DNA of 64,000 nucleotides from Thereva unica (lineage: Eukaryota; Arthropoda; Insecta; Diptera; Therevidae). The translations under genes and the position numbers were made by a program. The stretch is from assembly GCA_949987705.1 (NCBI GenBank), contig OX465282.1, positions 127,182,310-127,246,309 of the forward strand, written 5' to 3'. Every line of letters starts with the position of its first letter. Position 1 is the first letter of the stretch. Of this stretch, positions 46,384 to 59,030 are shown one piece after another. Below the pieces are notes generated by a model. That model did not search any database, was not told where the DNA came from, and was given only the letters and a program-made list of their open reading frames with translations.

Positions 46384-47465
46384 TTATACGGACTTCAGCA
46401 AAGCCTTCGATCGTGTTGACCATGATATTTTAGTTACTAAACTTTTCAAATTTGGATTATCGGGTCCGGCCCTTGAATGGCTTAGTTCATACCTAAACGG
46501 AAGAACCCAAGTTGTCAAATTTCAAAGTTTTCCATCAAAAGAAATCAAAGTAACTTCTGGAGTCCCTCAGAGCAGTCATCTAGGCTCACTCTTATTTAAT
46601 ACATTCATTTCAGATCTTTCTGAAAAACTAAAGAACATACCACATCTATTCTATGCTGAAGACCTCAAACTATATAGAGTAATATTATAGGTCTCAAGAC
46701 GATGTAACTTATCTCAGGCAACTTCAGCAAATGCCACGCAATTACCTTCTCTTGCAAAAGAAACCTACAGCTGCAGTACTATTATCTCAACGACAAGGTC
46801 CTCGACCGTGTCGATTAAATTCTAGATCTAGGTGTTGTCCTAGGCAATAAACTAAATTTAAATTTGCACTATAATAATATTACTGCCAGAGCCAACAAAC
46901 TTTTGGGCTTTATAAAGAGAAGCCAAAGAATTTAACAACGTTCATGTCACTAAAACACTTTTCTGTGCGCTAGTCGGCCCAATCTTGGAATACGCAGGCC
47001 CCATCTGATTCCAGGTTAGTAACAAGAGGCTTGAGTCAGTGCAGAAGAAATGTCTTCTCTTTGATCTGAGTAGTTTACATGATCCGCATGGTTTTCAAAA
47101 TCTATCTCCATATACAGGGTGAATTGCTGAAACTGACAAAACGCGCGGCTGTGTGAAAATATCTCATAGGGTTACAAAAATGCAGTGTGGAAAGATTAAA
47201 GGCTCTAGATTTAAAGAAGCTAGCAGATAGGAGGAAATCGTTAATCTCATGCTTCACCCTAGACGTCTTAGATGATCAAATCAAGGTGCAGTTCCTCTCA
47301 GGTAGAATCAAATTTGATGACGAAGCTCGATGCGATATAAAAATGCTTAAGGAATATTCACATCGGACCGAATATGCAAGGAATGAACCCATTACCAGAC
47401 GTTGTACGCCCAGTAACACAAAAGGTGCTCGTTTCTCACCTGACATAAATAATCCTTTTAAATGA
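46384..47465 (+). mobile_element. 5'-truncated jockey-group LINE
   Basis: It opens abruptly with YTDFSKAFDRVDHDILVTKL (from about 46,386), the palm motif of jockey-group reverse transcriptase. It continues in frame with KFGLSGPALEWLSSYLNGRT, VTSGVPQSSHLGSLLFNTFI and HLFYAEDLKLY (46,652-46,663), where the catalytic YADD/FADD has its first Asp replaced by Glu. After frameshifts it shows LGVVLGNKLNLNLHYNNI, a LESVQKKCLLFDL segment (about 47,033) and a terminal frame (47,187-47,465) with RLKALDLKKLADRRKSLISC and FSPDINNPFK, the usual C-terminus. It is the best-preserved LINE of the window but is inactive. Confidence 0.9.
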
Positions 47466-47819
47466 AAGTTACATCCCTTCCTTCCGAAATAAAAGGCGGC
47501 TAAATCGCCAAGGAAAATGCGTTCAATACGAATAAAGGTCGATCCACACATATCCGAAACGGCACGGTGCCGGCACTTTTCGGGTCAGTGGCTTCCGTGA
47601 AAAATTTTTCACTGATATTCACACAGCAACGTCGGTGATCAATGACATCTGACATTTGGACAGTAATCTCAAGTGCATCATGGAATTTAGCGTGGAGAGT
47701 GGGTTCGACCCAGGTTTGAGTGCATTTCGTATTTCTGTTGAATTCTTATAAAATTTTCCATTGAATTTAAAAAATATCTGTTCCATGTCCGGGATATATT
47801 AAAAATACCGGTGGCAACG

Positions 47820-47935
47820 TATCAAAAATGGTCTTGCCCTTGCATTCTCGGTTTTGTTCTTGCGCAAGACCAAGACGATCTATTCGTCTGCAAAACCAAG
47901 CCTTACATAGACCACGCTTACATTGCAAGGTTTTA
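47820..47935. repeat. CAAGAC-type degenerate repeat, copy 2
   Basis: Contains GGTCTTGCCCTTGCATTCTC, TTGTTCTTGCGCAAGACCAA and GCAAAACCAAGCC. It has the same word composition and strand switch as the block at 4,300-4,470, though shorter. The central TCTTGCGCAAGA is palindromic. Confidence 0.55.
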
Positions 47936-48099
47936 TGTGTTCAATTATGTTCCACATTATGACATACACATGCCATGGTAACGTGATGCATAAATTTTAT
48001 TTTCTAATTAAACATACCTTTTTTCGTTACCTTGGAGGCGGTCATATGTGCTGGCACGAAGTCATATACTCGCCTTAGCCAGGCCGCTGTCTATACAAC

Positions 48100-48770
48100 A
48101 ATTTCAAATGCCAGTGCTCCATAGTGGCGAATTATCTGACAGTTTTTAGGTGAGCTCAGGAGTACCTACGACAAGTATGTCTACTTTCGCCATTACTCTT
48201 TCTTGTAGCAATAAACGACATTCTTTCTAGATAGTCGAACGGGGGGCATATAATGGAGATTGCTCGATCACCTTAAGGATCTCGAATACACGGATGGTAT
48301 CTGTTTGCTGGGACACAGACATCAGGTCCTTAAAAATATGTTAAACAACGTAGCAACAGAATGAAGTTCAGCAGGCTTAAGACTAAATTCAACTGGTTAA
48401 CCTGACAATGTTGCTTTCATCAAGCACTCCCCACGTGCAGAACATTTAAAAAGCCTACTATTGACAAGGATGAAGATATTTAACAGGAAATAACTTTGGA
48501 AGAAATTCTGAGTACCGTGAATCACAGAAATTACAAAATCCACACAACTAGAATATAAAAGAGACAAAGCGTGTTGTTCTTATGAGTTATCAAGGACATA
48601 CATAACAATTACGTGAAGAAAATGAATCAATTTTTCCCTACTTACGTATAGATGGTATAAGAACTAATATAATCTATGCCATTGAAGATCGGAAGGCAGT
48701 TTGAATGATTAATACTTGCCCCAGTACGATTGCTTCATCATTATGTCTTATTTTGCAGTCTAAGATCAAC
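48100..48770 (+). mobile_element. Degenerate RTE-like LINE fragment
   Basis: Frames give a SPLLFLVAINDILSR-like remnant (about 48,180). WRLLDHLKDLEYTDGICLLG follows (about 48,258-48,315), where LDYADDICLL has decayed to LEYTDGICLL, and then HRHQVLKNMLNNVATE. The order PLLF, then HLxDLxYADDICLLxH, then LN is typical of RTE-type or related reverse transcriptases. Only the palm region is legible and stops are frequent. Confidence 0.65.
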
Positions 48771-51080
48771 AGGGCGAAGTCTGGCACTATCATAAAAAAT
48801 AAGCTATCAAAACTACTTATATACATATATGGTTTTCAAATTTTTGGGAGCCACAATTCCAAATGAACCACATGGTATTTTTTCCATATACATAGGTTAA
48901 AAAATAAATACCATAAACTCATTCATAATAACCTTAATTCATAAAACAAACAAAAGCTTCACCCATGAAGAGTGCAGAACCTCCTATTACTAAACTAATA
49001 CGATTAGCATTTGTCACTGGTTTAAGGTCAAGAAGCCACCAGTTGTAAACGAGGCATTAAAATTCTGTTGATTTGGGTCAAGCGCTGCTTTCGGCAGTTC
49101 TATCTGACATCATGCGTCAACGTCTCGAAATAAAGATGTTACTGCAATCGGATTTTCTGATTAATTTACCAGACATCACTCTGCGCCCGAGCAATGTACT
49201 TAAGACTTAAGCCCTAATAAAATATGTGTCGTTTAATGCGACATTTTATGAAATTGCCAGTGGCGCTGGGCAAGTGTGTTTTTTCCTATACATATTAATA
49301 TGAGGCAACTCTATTCCGATTTCGTATTAAAGCCAAGAAAGTTAGATGCGATTAAGTAGGCTACACTGGCTGACAGCTTGATTAGATATGCATTGTGCGA
49401 ACGGATACCGCTGACTGTTTTGTTGTTTTGCTTTTGCAGCATAATGCCACGACGACTGTATAGCGACCAGAGAGTGCCTAGGCTACTTAATATTCATCGC
49501 ATGAGCGCAATGCATCATCGATACCCGGTGTACAGACAGTGTGTCTACTTCAACAGAACACAACGCACATGCGCACAAGGTTGAAACGTGCCGCTCAAGT
49601 TGCGCGACTGCGCCATAAGCTAAAAGCGGATAAAAAAAATAAATTAAATATAAAAAAAATGAAAATGAAGAAAAAGGAAAAACACGACAAAATCAATGCA
49701 CAGAAAATGCAGAACTGGTCAGATTTCGCATGGTTAAACCCTTGCCAACGCCGTAAATTCTGGCTCGAATGAAACGCGAACATTTCTCAAGAGAAGTGAT
49801 CTCTCCCTTCGCCTCGAGACTTTCGGATCGCTGCTGAGTGATCGCTTTGCGAACTTATATTTAAATGCCTGATCAGCGGAGGAACAGCTATTCGCAGATT
49901 AAAATACCGCCTCAGAAGAGCCGGATTAAAAATCCCTTCACCAAAAAGGAGCACCACAATATAGTCTTCTCGGGCTGCGCGAATTTGTATTTATGGCAGC
50001 GAGTTTCAGCAAGATCAGCTCCACGTCGAATGGGGCAAGAGGAGCGAAGACTCTCGGTTTGGGAAGCCAAAAAGACCACATTGAAATGCTGAAATCGGAA
50101 TATGGTGCAGCGAGCGAGGATCGGGACAGGACAGGAACCTGGATAAATACAAGATGTGCCACCGCATAGTTTGGCAGCTCGCTGCAGGAATGCACTTTTG
50201 TCTACCGCCAGGAGTCAATGATCTCTTCATCTTGCTGCGAATGCGCGTCTCTGCTCTCGCCAATTGGCGACGAATGCGTAAATCGACCATGAACAGGCTG
50301 TAAGCACCAACAAATCAGATTCTGCACGAGGCAATAAAATAGCTTAATTATTTTCGGAGTTGACACTCTGAACATTTTTTTTTTGTATTTTTACTTTTAG
50401 CATAGAATGTCATCACCGCGAATGAATCTCACTTGGACGAAGGATTACTGTACTTAAAGGACGCCTGCAATTCGTATAGTCTTACAGATGGAATCCTAGA
50501 CACACTCCTGATAAAAGAGCACCATGTAGTAGTTTAGGAATAAATTTTTTAAAGTTTTCTTTTATGTAAACGCTAATTACGAAGGCGTGCTTTTTGGCAC
50601 TGGTCCCAAAATCAGTCAATTTGCGAAAAGAAGACACGAAATGCAGGGCTAATGTCTGCACTTTTGTTTACTATTTGAAAAATGTACAAGCATTATTTTG
50701 AAAAGCAAATCGTGCTTAAGTCGGATTGGATTCTTTGATAATAATATTGCATAACACTGCTTTTGCGTAAAAGTGTCTGGCAAGTCTCCATCACTGATTA
50801 TCATTTGAATAGTTTTGTAGATGAAGATCATTTGCAGTTTTCAATATTTTAGCTGGGTATAAACGCAATATATTTTTGTCGCGCTTTTTTAGAATTCTTA
50901 AAAACAGACTAAAGAATATCCAATAACTTCGTATAACACGGCCCAAGGTCTACACATTCCAGAATTGTCCGTCAACACCATTGCTATATTTTATGACTCG
51001 TGCTCTTAACTTTTATAGAAGTAGACAAGAAATGATCGGTCAGTTGAACCAAAAAATGATATTAAAGGGAGCACAACTGT
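48771..51080. other. Noncoding region with a possible exon-like segment
   Basis: Mostly unrecognised. Between 49.37 and 49.79 kb a pyrimidine tract (TTTTGTTGTTTTGCTTTTGCAG, ending at 49,439) resembles a 3' splice site. It is followed by an open frame to 49,584 and an overlapping 77-codon frame rich in Lys (49,539-49,772). Neither contains a known domain. About 49.8-50.3 kb is GC-balanced with overlapping frames on both strands. Confidence 0.35.
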
Positions 51081-51330
51081 TGCAATAGCTTAGTACTTTT
51101 TTACCACGTCCAATACAACTTTATCCGAAGCTGGTCATCTTACCCAACTGTTAATTCATCGCGGGCACACGAAATCCACGGATTAAGTGCAGCAACTACT
51201 ACGTTAATATCTTACTGGATCAATGAAGCACCGTTTAAGATACGACGAATCATTCGACAGTTTATTACATGTCATCAGTATCGAGCGAAGATGAATATTA
51301 GAGGTAGTCGACCGTATTCCCCCGGAATCA
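51080..51330 (+). mobile_element. BEL/Pao-like integrase zinc-finger scrap
   Basis: HLTQLLIHRGHTKST (about 51,136-51,180) and, in another frame, FKIRRIIRQFITCHQYRAKM (about 51,232-51,292) match the two halves of the HHCC zinc-binding region preceding integrase in BEL/Pao LTR retrotransposons. One of the two cysteines and the rest of the integrase are not legible. No LTRs are seen nearby. It is a heavily decayed remnant of an insect LTR element. Confidence 0.55.
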
Positions 51331-51734
51331 GTCTTGAACCTTTTATCAGAAGTGTTGTTGGCAGAGTTCAAACAGTACATTCAAAAAAAAGAACGACGCA
51401 CAAGTATCTATAACGAAATGCAACGAGTTTTCAAGGAAAAAATTAAAAACGCAATTTAACGCAAGTACGGAACAACTTTTGTATGATGACACAGAGTGTC
51501 ACTTCATCCTACCATCGGCCAAATTTCTTAAGCCCAACGAATAGATAATTAAAGATCGTGGAGGTAGAGAACGTATTCTCTCCGAGAGCAAATGATATTA
51601 ACCAGTCTATCGACATCATATATAGAGCCAAATATAGTAAATGGTAGTTGATTTGCCTCATTCTGGTGAGCATCAGAACATTCTGCCTCATAACAGTGGT
51701 CAGAGCGTCAGAACATTCCTCATTCTGCCTCATG

Positions 51735-53500
51735 ACTAGCGCTCGCAATGCCGGGCGATATCGATATCTCTGACAACTATCTGGACCTCCTCGATCAACG
51801 GAAACGAATGAAACACGTCGATTTCGAGCAATATCGACGATTGAACAAAGAAGTTCGACAGAAAATGAAATCGGAACTGGAAGCGTTGCGGCCGACATGG
51901 AAGAAGCGGCGTCGAGGCACAAGTACCGGACCCTGTACCAGACAATCCGGCGATCTGGGGGCAAAACAACATAAAAAAATCGGATGAAGCTTTTCTGATC
52001 TCTCCCCATGGGCGCATGCACAAGGCCAACTATCGAACAGCCGACAGTTTCTCAATACCGAACCGACAATTAACGAGGTGAAGAAGCACTAAAATCGGCG
52101 AAGAATGGAAATGTCTTATCACAACAACTCATAAAACACATATGGCTTTCAGATCGTGTCCCGTAGGCGTGGAAGAAAGCGATTGCTTCGCCAATTTTGA
52201 AAAAAGGCGACAGTCGGGAATGCAAGAATTATCGCGGTATTAGCCTCCTTTCTATCGTCGGCCAAGTATTTACGTAAATCATACAATCGACGCTACAGAA
52301 ACATCGAGAGCAAACGAGCCGGAAAAAACAAGCAGGATTTAGATCACATCGAGGATACATTGAGCAAATATTCGCTGTTCGTCAGCTAATGAAAGAAAGA
52401 ATTCTTTGCGCAAACGAGCTGTCGTCATTTTCATCGATTTCAAATCCACTTTCGTTGCATCGATTGGCACAGCTTGTGGAGAGCCTTGGAAACCGAACAC
52501 GTGCCATTGAACATCATCCAACTTCTCCGTCATACGATGGCTCTACTAGCGGCGTTCGTATTCAAAACGACTTCTCCGAATAGTTTCCGATTCAAACGGA
52601 TTTCCGACAGGGGGACGTCCATTCGCCATTTCTTTTCAACTTTGAGATCGATGCGACTATGCGTGAAGAATTCGATGGACGACGCGGAGTTCGATACAAA
52701 GACAACTTCGTAACCGACTTGATGTGCTTGGACGATAGCGTCGTCTTCGCCGGCATGGATGCCGAAGCAACGGGCATCTTATACGACATTTCCCACATCC
52801 CGGGTTCAAAAGTAATGTGGTAAAGACCACAGTGCTCACAACGGACGGATCCGGAAGGGCCAGTGTTCACCTCGATGGAGCCCAAATCGAACAGGTTCCA
52901 ATGTTCAAATATTTAGGATCATCGGTTGAGGAAACAAAAGTGGGACGTTCACAGCCGCATCGGTCAGGCAACAGCAGCATTTGCCTCTTCCAAGTAGTGC
53001 ATATCGAAACGAACAAACATTACCATCAAAATGAAAGGACGCCTTTATCGAACGTTGATCCTTCCGATTCTTCTTTAGGGATCTGAAACGTTGACACTAC
53101 TCAAACCAAACGTCAACAAGCTCGAAATATCACTCCGCAATCGCCTTCGAAACGAAACATTTAGAAAAAGATGCGATAAATCCTGATCGAAGAAGAAATG
53201 TAAAAATGTCGATTACGGTGGTTTGGTCATATTTGCCGAATGGATGATAACTGCTTGCCATGTAAACTTCTCTGGCGAGACCATCCGCCAGACTGTGGAC
53301 GATTGGCGCCGAAGAATATCTGGCTAACGAATATCGAGAGCGACTTAAAGATTTAACGTTTATCAGTTATCGAGGCTCGATATGTGGCCAAAACTCGTCA
53401 AGGTTGGAAAAGAATCGTTAATGGAGTTCGACACCCAACGGCACCATCAGCAGTGTATACGTTGCTAATGGATCAAAGAAGAAGAAAGAAGAACGATCTA
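51735..53500 (+). mobile_element. Degenerate LINE reverse transcriptase, RTE/BovB-like
   Basis: The order along several frames is: a basic linker (QYRRLNKEVRQKMKSELEAL, about 51,830); FKKGDSRECKNYRGISLLSI (about 52,200); KKQAGFRSHRGYIEQIFAVR (about 52,328); VVIFIDFKSTF (about 52,424), the palm motif; LNIIQLLRHTM (about 52,505); a GDVHSPFLFNFEID-like box (about 52,612); TDLMCLDDSVVFAG (about 52,714), the catalytic box with ADD changed to LDD; KTTVLTTDGSGRASVHLDGA and FKYLGSSVEE (52,820-52,930); and a C-terminal region near 53,100-53,300. The order matches RTE/BovB-like ORFs. Many stops and frameshifts show it is dead. Confidence 0.85.
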
Positions 53501-56500
53501 ATTGTTTGACAATGTGGAGAAAGGAGGCGTAAAGCGTTGTCGTTAATTATCCGTGTCCGAAATTGCCCATCGTTTTTTTCCAGCATGTTCGATCTGCACC
53601 TGAATGTACATTAAAGTCCATTGTGAGTTATCGTTTTCATCGACTGTTGAAGGTGATCGTAAAATTCGTCCTTGTTCGGGTACGATATGGTTCTTATCGT
53701 TCCACTCATGGCTATAACCGCCAAACGATTGGAATGCGATAACTCTGTTGTACCCACCTTACCAATTACGAGTCAAAAATCTAATCCATCTTAACTCACA
53801 ATTAACCAGGTCTGATCAGGTTTCTCATGCCCTATCTAAAATATGCGGCAATTCGTACCGCCCATGACTGCACCATTCCATTCCGCTATAGGTACTTGTT
53901 TAAAGCTAATAAAAACGCATTCTTACGCCAACTTGATCTTTCTGCCCTTTGATACCTCATGTCGGGATATACATTTATGTACTCAACGTAGTCTTCAATG
54001 ATTGTGCAAGATTTGTCTATAATCTTCGCCAATCTAACCATATCAGTCGATTTTGCTCTTCCGTTCATTGTCGTATACTTATCCCTAGTGAAAACTACAT
54101 TAACCAACAACTCGAACATTTTTCGGAGAAGTTCAATATGTAATTGCAGCTTCAGCGTAACAAGTGTGTGGAAAAAGCAGACAAATCTACGCTACGCTAA
54201 CATTGGAAACGCTTACTTTACTATTAGTAGAAGTTATTACCACGGCAAAGGAAGGTCCGAATAAATTAACACACACATATACATATAATAATTCTTTCAT
54301 TTATTATCTCTCTAGCTGGGCTGCATGCATAACTAATATTCAATATCAATTTTACTGAAAGTCAAAATAAAGTAAACAATTTCTCGCCCTTTCACTTACC
54401 CTGTATACAAATACAAGGGAAAATCCATTTTTTTTTTTGCTTGGCCTTTTCAATGGCTTAGCGTTTTCATTAATAACGAAGAAGAAAGAACGACAGAGAA
54501 AGCGAAAAAAAACCTTTCTAAAAATAAAATATCATATATGGCAACACCAATAAATAACCAAAAAAAAAACTCCCCCGAGATGAAAAATCCATCTGCAGAG
54601 ACAACAATGGATCGGTAAGTAAACATAAAGAAATCAATAAATTCGCTACGATGCTGCAAAATATGCTTCAGTCTCCACCCTGCACCCCTGCAGAGTTCGC
54701 CAAGCCAACCAGTCAACCAAGCCAACCTCTCTAAAAACGTAACGCCACCAAACCACCCCCAACGTTACTTATGAATTTCACTATTTTAGCGCACGCAAAC
54801 ACTGAAACATTGAGAAACAGGAACCCTTGGTAAAAGTTTCATTCTAGCCAAATATGCGCCGTATAGCAGCGATAGCACTCACAAAACATAGGGTAGCTTG
54901 GCGAAGGGGCGCGCGGCAGTAGAGGACATCGACTTCAAGTGCAGAGTGGATATATATTATAAGTAGTTACTAGCCCCGTGCAGCCGGAGCTGTAGGAGCG
55001 TAGAGATTCCTGCTGGCATTTATCTCTATCTGTAGACGTAGTCACGTAGGTAGCCGACATACATTATAGCATAGGGAGAGATGTTATCTAATACAAGAAA
55101 ATTGCCTCATATGTTCGGATTGCCATAGAAGGCAACTTACGCCGAGGAAATTGCATGAAATCAGAGACTTGCAATTTTCTCCATGAACGCATTGATCTAA
55201 TGCGGTGCGAATGCAGCCTCCCGCTACTCACTGCTTCTCCCCCTTTTGTCTGGGAGATCCAATCTACCCCGCCACCCCTTCGATAGAAAATGAGAGTTAC
55301 AAAAAGTATACTGGGAGCGCATTACGGTGCTGCTGTGAAGAGCTGGGCCCATTCTCAATGGATTCGATTTTCCCTGCAAGCTGGGTTCTAAGCCGCGATA
55401 TCGTTGCTAAACTAGTTTACGATTTGTTGCATGCTGTGAGACCTAGCTACACCTGAAAGTAGCCAGAACGGTGTATAAAGAGGGGGTGGACGGTGGGCAA
55501 GGGGAACAGAAATCAAGTGCATCGAGATTGCAGCTTGCATCTCGCCGCTGCAGACAATTTGACGACTTCTAACCGGCAACACCAGCACCAGTAGCGGAGC
55601 ACAAAAAGCGAAGGAAAATGTTTCCCAGTTATTGTCGCCCCAATGCTGGGGAAGTGGGGGCAGATAATTTTCATTGACGTCGATTCATTGAAAAAAAACA
55701 CACAGGTGGTATGGTAGGTGTGGACGGGCCTACGGGGGTGGATTCGAGGAAATAAAAACACCAAGAACCCCTTGGCCTTCTCTTGTGTGTGTCTTTTTAG
55801 CTCCTCAATTGCGGAAGGAAATATTTTATCGATTTTTTTTTTTCGTTCTGTTGCAAAAAGAAGAATCCCCTGAATCCACTTTCAGTAAACTTCTTTCTTT
55901 TTTTTTTGGTAGGGGAATGAATGCTAAACAGATAAAAATTTGCATACGGAACACCCGGCATCGCCGGCGAGATTTCACTTCGTAGTTGTAGTGGTGGTCG
56001 CGCGGGGGTGGTTTCTATAGAGTAGAAAGTTTTTCCCCGAAATTCGATTAGATTCTGATTCGGATCGAACAATTCCGCGCAATAATAAACAAATTTCAAT
56101 GTTTCACACATGTTTCTTCTTATCTCGCGGCATGCTCCTGCGAAGCTTCAGAAGCTTCCGCCCTGTACTATGCCACCCTCGCCCCGCCGCCCTCAATATG
56201 CTATACTTGTACTGTGAAACACAATTTAATCCGCGAGAAGAGATAATGAATGAAATTCGGAAATTTTTGTTTATACTAGAGCAGACTCCAAAAACTCAAC
56301 TAAAGTTCGACGTATTTTTTTTTTTTTTTTCAAAAGTTATCGAAATCAATTTTTGAGTGATTACGTCAATTTCTTGATATTTCCTTGTCTTTTTGAGGTG
56401 GACAAAGAAGACTCATATTTTTTTGTTTTGAGGTCAGGTTGTCTGGACTCCGCTTGGATTTAATCTTGGCTTTAAAAAAAATGTTTGCTTTTATTGAAAA

Positions 56501-56699
56501 TATTTTCGTTATCGATGAATAATAATTGGCGAAGTTCCTCCTTCAGTATTTTCGCTTATTAAACTTTGACTGCTTTTGGAATTTTTTAATTGAAACAAAT
56601 TCCAGTGACCGTGCAGAGAGGTTATTAATTTATTTAAATAAAGGAATTTTAACGGATAATTAATTAATAGGTTATCACCATAGTTTTAGGAAGCGAATA
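53501..56699. other. Noncoding region
   Basis: No gene is recognised. 54.6-56.2 kb is relatively GC-balanced and lacks transposon hallmarks; it contains a TATAAA word at 55,474 without a convincing initiator. A 77-codon minus-strand frame (54,119-53,886) has no recognised domain. The segment 56.3-56.7 kb is AT-rich. Confidence 0.4.
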
Positions 56700-56835
56700 C
56701 TAATTGTATTTGTATTTATATTTCGCCTAAAATCGTCTCTTAAAGATTATACAGTCGGCGCCGTCATAACAGGAAAACTATATTGTATGTTTTTTGTCTT
56801 ATATATTTTACACTCCAACACCAGTGCCATTACAA
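56700..56835 (+). repeat. 130-bp direct repeat, copy 1
   Basis: TAATTGTATTTGTATTTATA, then TTTCGCCTAAAATCGTCTCT and AACAGGAAAACTATATTG are shared with 60,230-60,365 in the same orientation at roughly 90 percent identity. The copies are 3.5 kb apart. Confidence 0.85.
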
Positions 56836-56950
56836 TTGCAATTGCCTAGAGTCTCAAAAAAATGTTCTATAAATAAGGGGTCCTCCATAAATTACGTGGG
56901 GCGATTTTGGGATTTTTCGAAATTTTTGTGTACGATTTAGCCATATCTTA

Positions 56951-57458
56951 AGGTCCCCTTTCACGCACAGGTCGACGGCAGGCCGTGGCCCGAAAGTTCT
57001 CGCCTTGAAGCCAAGCACGCCACCCGCCTTCGCGGCGGCGTTGTTCGCGGGTGTTCACGGCGTGAGTCTAGAGCCGACTTAAGGCACAAAAATATTGCCA
57101 CGAAAGCGGAAACGGCGGCCGCCTGCGAGAGAATTCCCCATACATTTAATTTCTCCGCGCCGCCTGTCCCTGCAAATATGGTAGTCCTTGTATTTTAAAG
57201 GGGTTTTCAGTCACGAATCTGTTTGTACCTTTAAACTCTTCGTTGAAGCCAAGAACATGTTTGCAGTTGAATTAACAGTGTGCTAACTGTCGTCTTCGCC
57301 AGTGGGTCTGTAGGAAATCATGACGTCACCTGCATGCCACGGCCTGTCAGGCGTATAGCTGAAGTCCTCATCCCTCAGTCAGAGTCAGTATTGTGCGGCC
57401 TTCATCGGGCCGTGCCTGCCGACCTGGCCTACCCACGGCCTGTAAGTAAATGGGGTCT
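56951..57458. mobile_element. 508-bp MITE with TTA target duplication
   Basis: The left end is AGGTCCCCTTTCACGCACAG and the right end TAAATGGGGTCT. TTA lies on both sides (56,948-56,950 and 57,459-57,461). A stronger subterminal inverted repeat pairs CAGGTCGACGGCAGGCCGTG (left) with TCGGGCCGTGCCTGCCGACC (right). The interior is GC-rich, and the CGTTGAAGCCAAGAACATG and GGCCTTCATCGGGCCGTG phrases are shared with the 358-bp MITE at 30.2 kb. It resembles PIF/Harbinger-type non-autonomous elements. Confidence 0.88.
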
Positions 57459-57469
57459 TTAGTGGAGAA

Positions 57470-59030
57470 AGTGGAACGTTTTTTCTAGCCTCGCACACGG
57501 CAATCAAAACGTTACGACCAGTATACTGGGAATTTCGAAACACCGTTAAAATCTCTAGAAATATATGTTATATGTACCACCCTTTAGGAATTGATATAGT
57601 ACAACTTAATACAATTTTTACATTTTGACTAGGTGTCTGCCTGCAATTAAAAATTTGGTGGTCTCGCGGTGTGCCTGAATTAAAGTGTGTGAGTATTATA
57701 TGTGTTAAGTTTGCGTTTTAGCCCAGTCACTTTATACAAAAAAGGCCCAACTGTAGTTTTCCAGCGGGATTCTCTTTATTTTAAGGTCAAAAATAACTTC
57801 CCAAAAATCCATAAAGCCAACTTACTGGCCACTAAGGTTACGAAGGGTCAACGGCCCCGAAAACAAGTTTTTCTCAAATATGCCCCGCCCCCTGGTGGTT
57901 TTTGCCAGTTCACCAAGGTAAGCACATCACTTGAAAACGGCTGGACCGATTTGACTAATTTTTAACTTCCCAGTAATCGGGGTCCGAAAATCGAAATTTT
58001 CTACGCCTTTTCATTTTTCAAGGTCCCAATATCATCTTAAGCAAAAATTTGAGAGGAAGTATGTGTGTGTCTTTCGAATGGTATTAACGGAAATATGATC
58101 TGAAACGATTTTCATAAAATTCGGTCGAGCCTTTTTTTGTTTAAACGACGTTTGCGATTTTTATACATGCACGATATCGCGTGAACCAAAAACGATATCG
58201 CCTATTACGATCCTACAGCGTGCAACCGATCTTAATGAAATTTTAACCATGTGCTACTTACATTAGAACTTAGAAACTAGCTTATTTTCTTACTTTTTAA
58301 AGCCACTCCTAGATGCCGCTGTCATTGAGAGCTTCGTTGAAAATCATTATTCACCATTTTTGCATGAAAGTCCGTGGAGGTCTTCTATGATACACTTCGC
58401 AGCCTGATTTTCGAAATTCAAAATGGCCGCCGAAATATGACTGAAATTCAAAATTGCCGCAGAAATATGGTTGAATTTGCCAATTTTATGCTGATTCCAA
58501 TGAAAGGAGGTATCTAGGGCTTTTTAAGGTCGCCAATAACGAATTTATAGTCAACACTTCTAAATGCAAAATGGCCGACGAATTTGCAAATTGTGGTCCG
58601 ATTCCAATGAAAATCTGTATCTGAGATTTTTTAAGGTAGCAAATAACGAATTTATGATCAAAACTTATAAATTTAAATGCGCGACCAATATGGCGTCAAA
58701 TTTTTGCAAAAGAAGTGTCAATTTCCGAATTGTTTAGATTCATTATTCGAACCGATACTTAAACGGCTGAACTGGTTTTTATAAGTATTTAGGAAGGAAT
58801 CTTGCGATCGATTTTTCGACTACTTCCTGATATTCGGTGATGCTCAAATTTGCACACATCTTTGGTTCTGAAGGTAATACAATAATGTATAATCAATTTT
58901 ATGGAAAATCCGATAAGGCGGCAATCATAAAATGGCGGGTTACCCTTTTCTTTACAACACCCCAACATGGGTACCAAATGAAAGAGTAAGACGAGTAGAA
59001 TACAATAAGCAATACAATAACTTAATTTTG
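57470..59030. mobile_element. Probable non-autonomous repeat region upstream of Helitron helicase
   Basis: The region has many formulaic phrases (CAAAATGGCCG, ATTCCAATGAAA, AATAACGAATTTAT) and two degenerate tandem units of 107 bp starting at 58,493 and 58,600. Such phrasing is common in insect repeats that lie next to, or inside, Helitrons. No coding domain is recognised before about 59,030, so assigning it to the same element as the helicase is a guess. Confidence 0.4.

Noticed and set aside
55474..55515. TATAAA followed by a TCAAGT word as a core promoter
   Set aside because: The initiator match is weak and the spacing of about 40 bp is too long for a TATA promoter. No gene follows.
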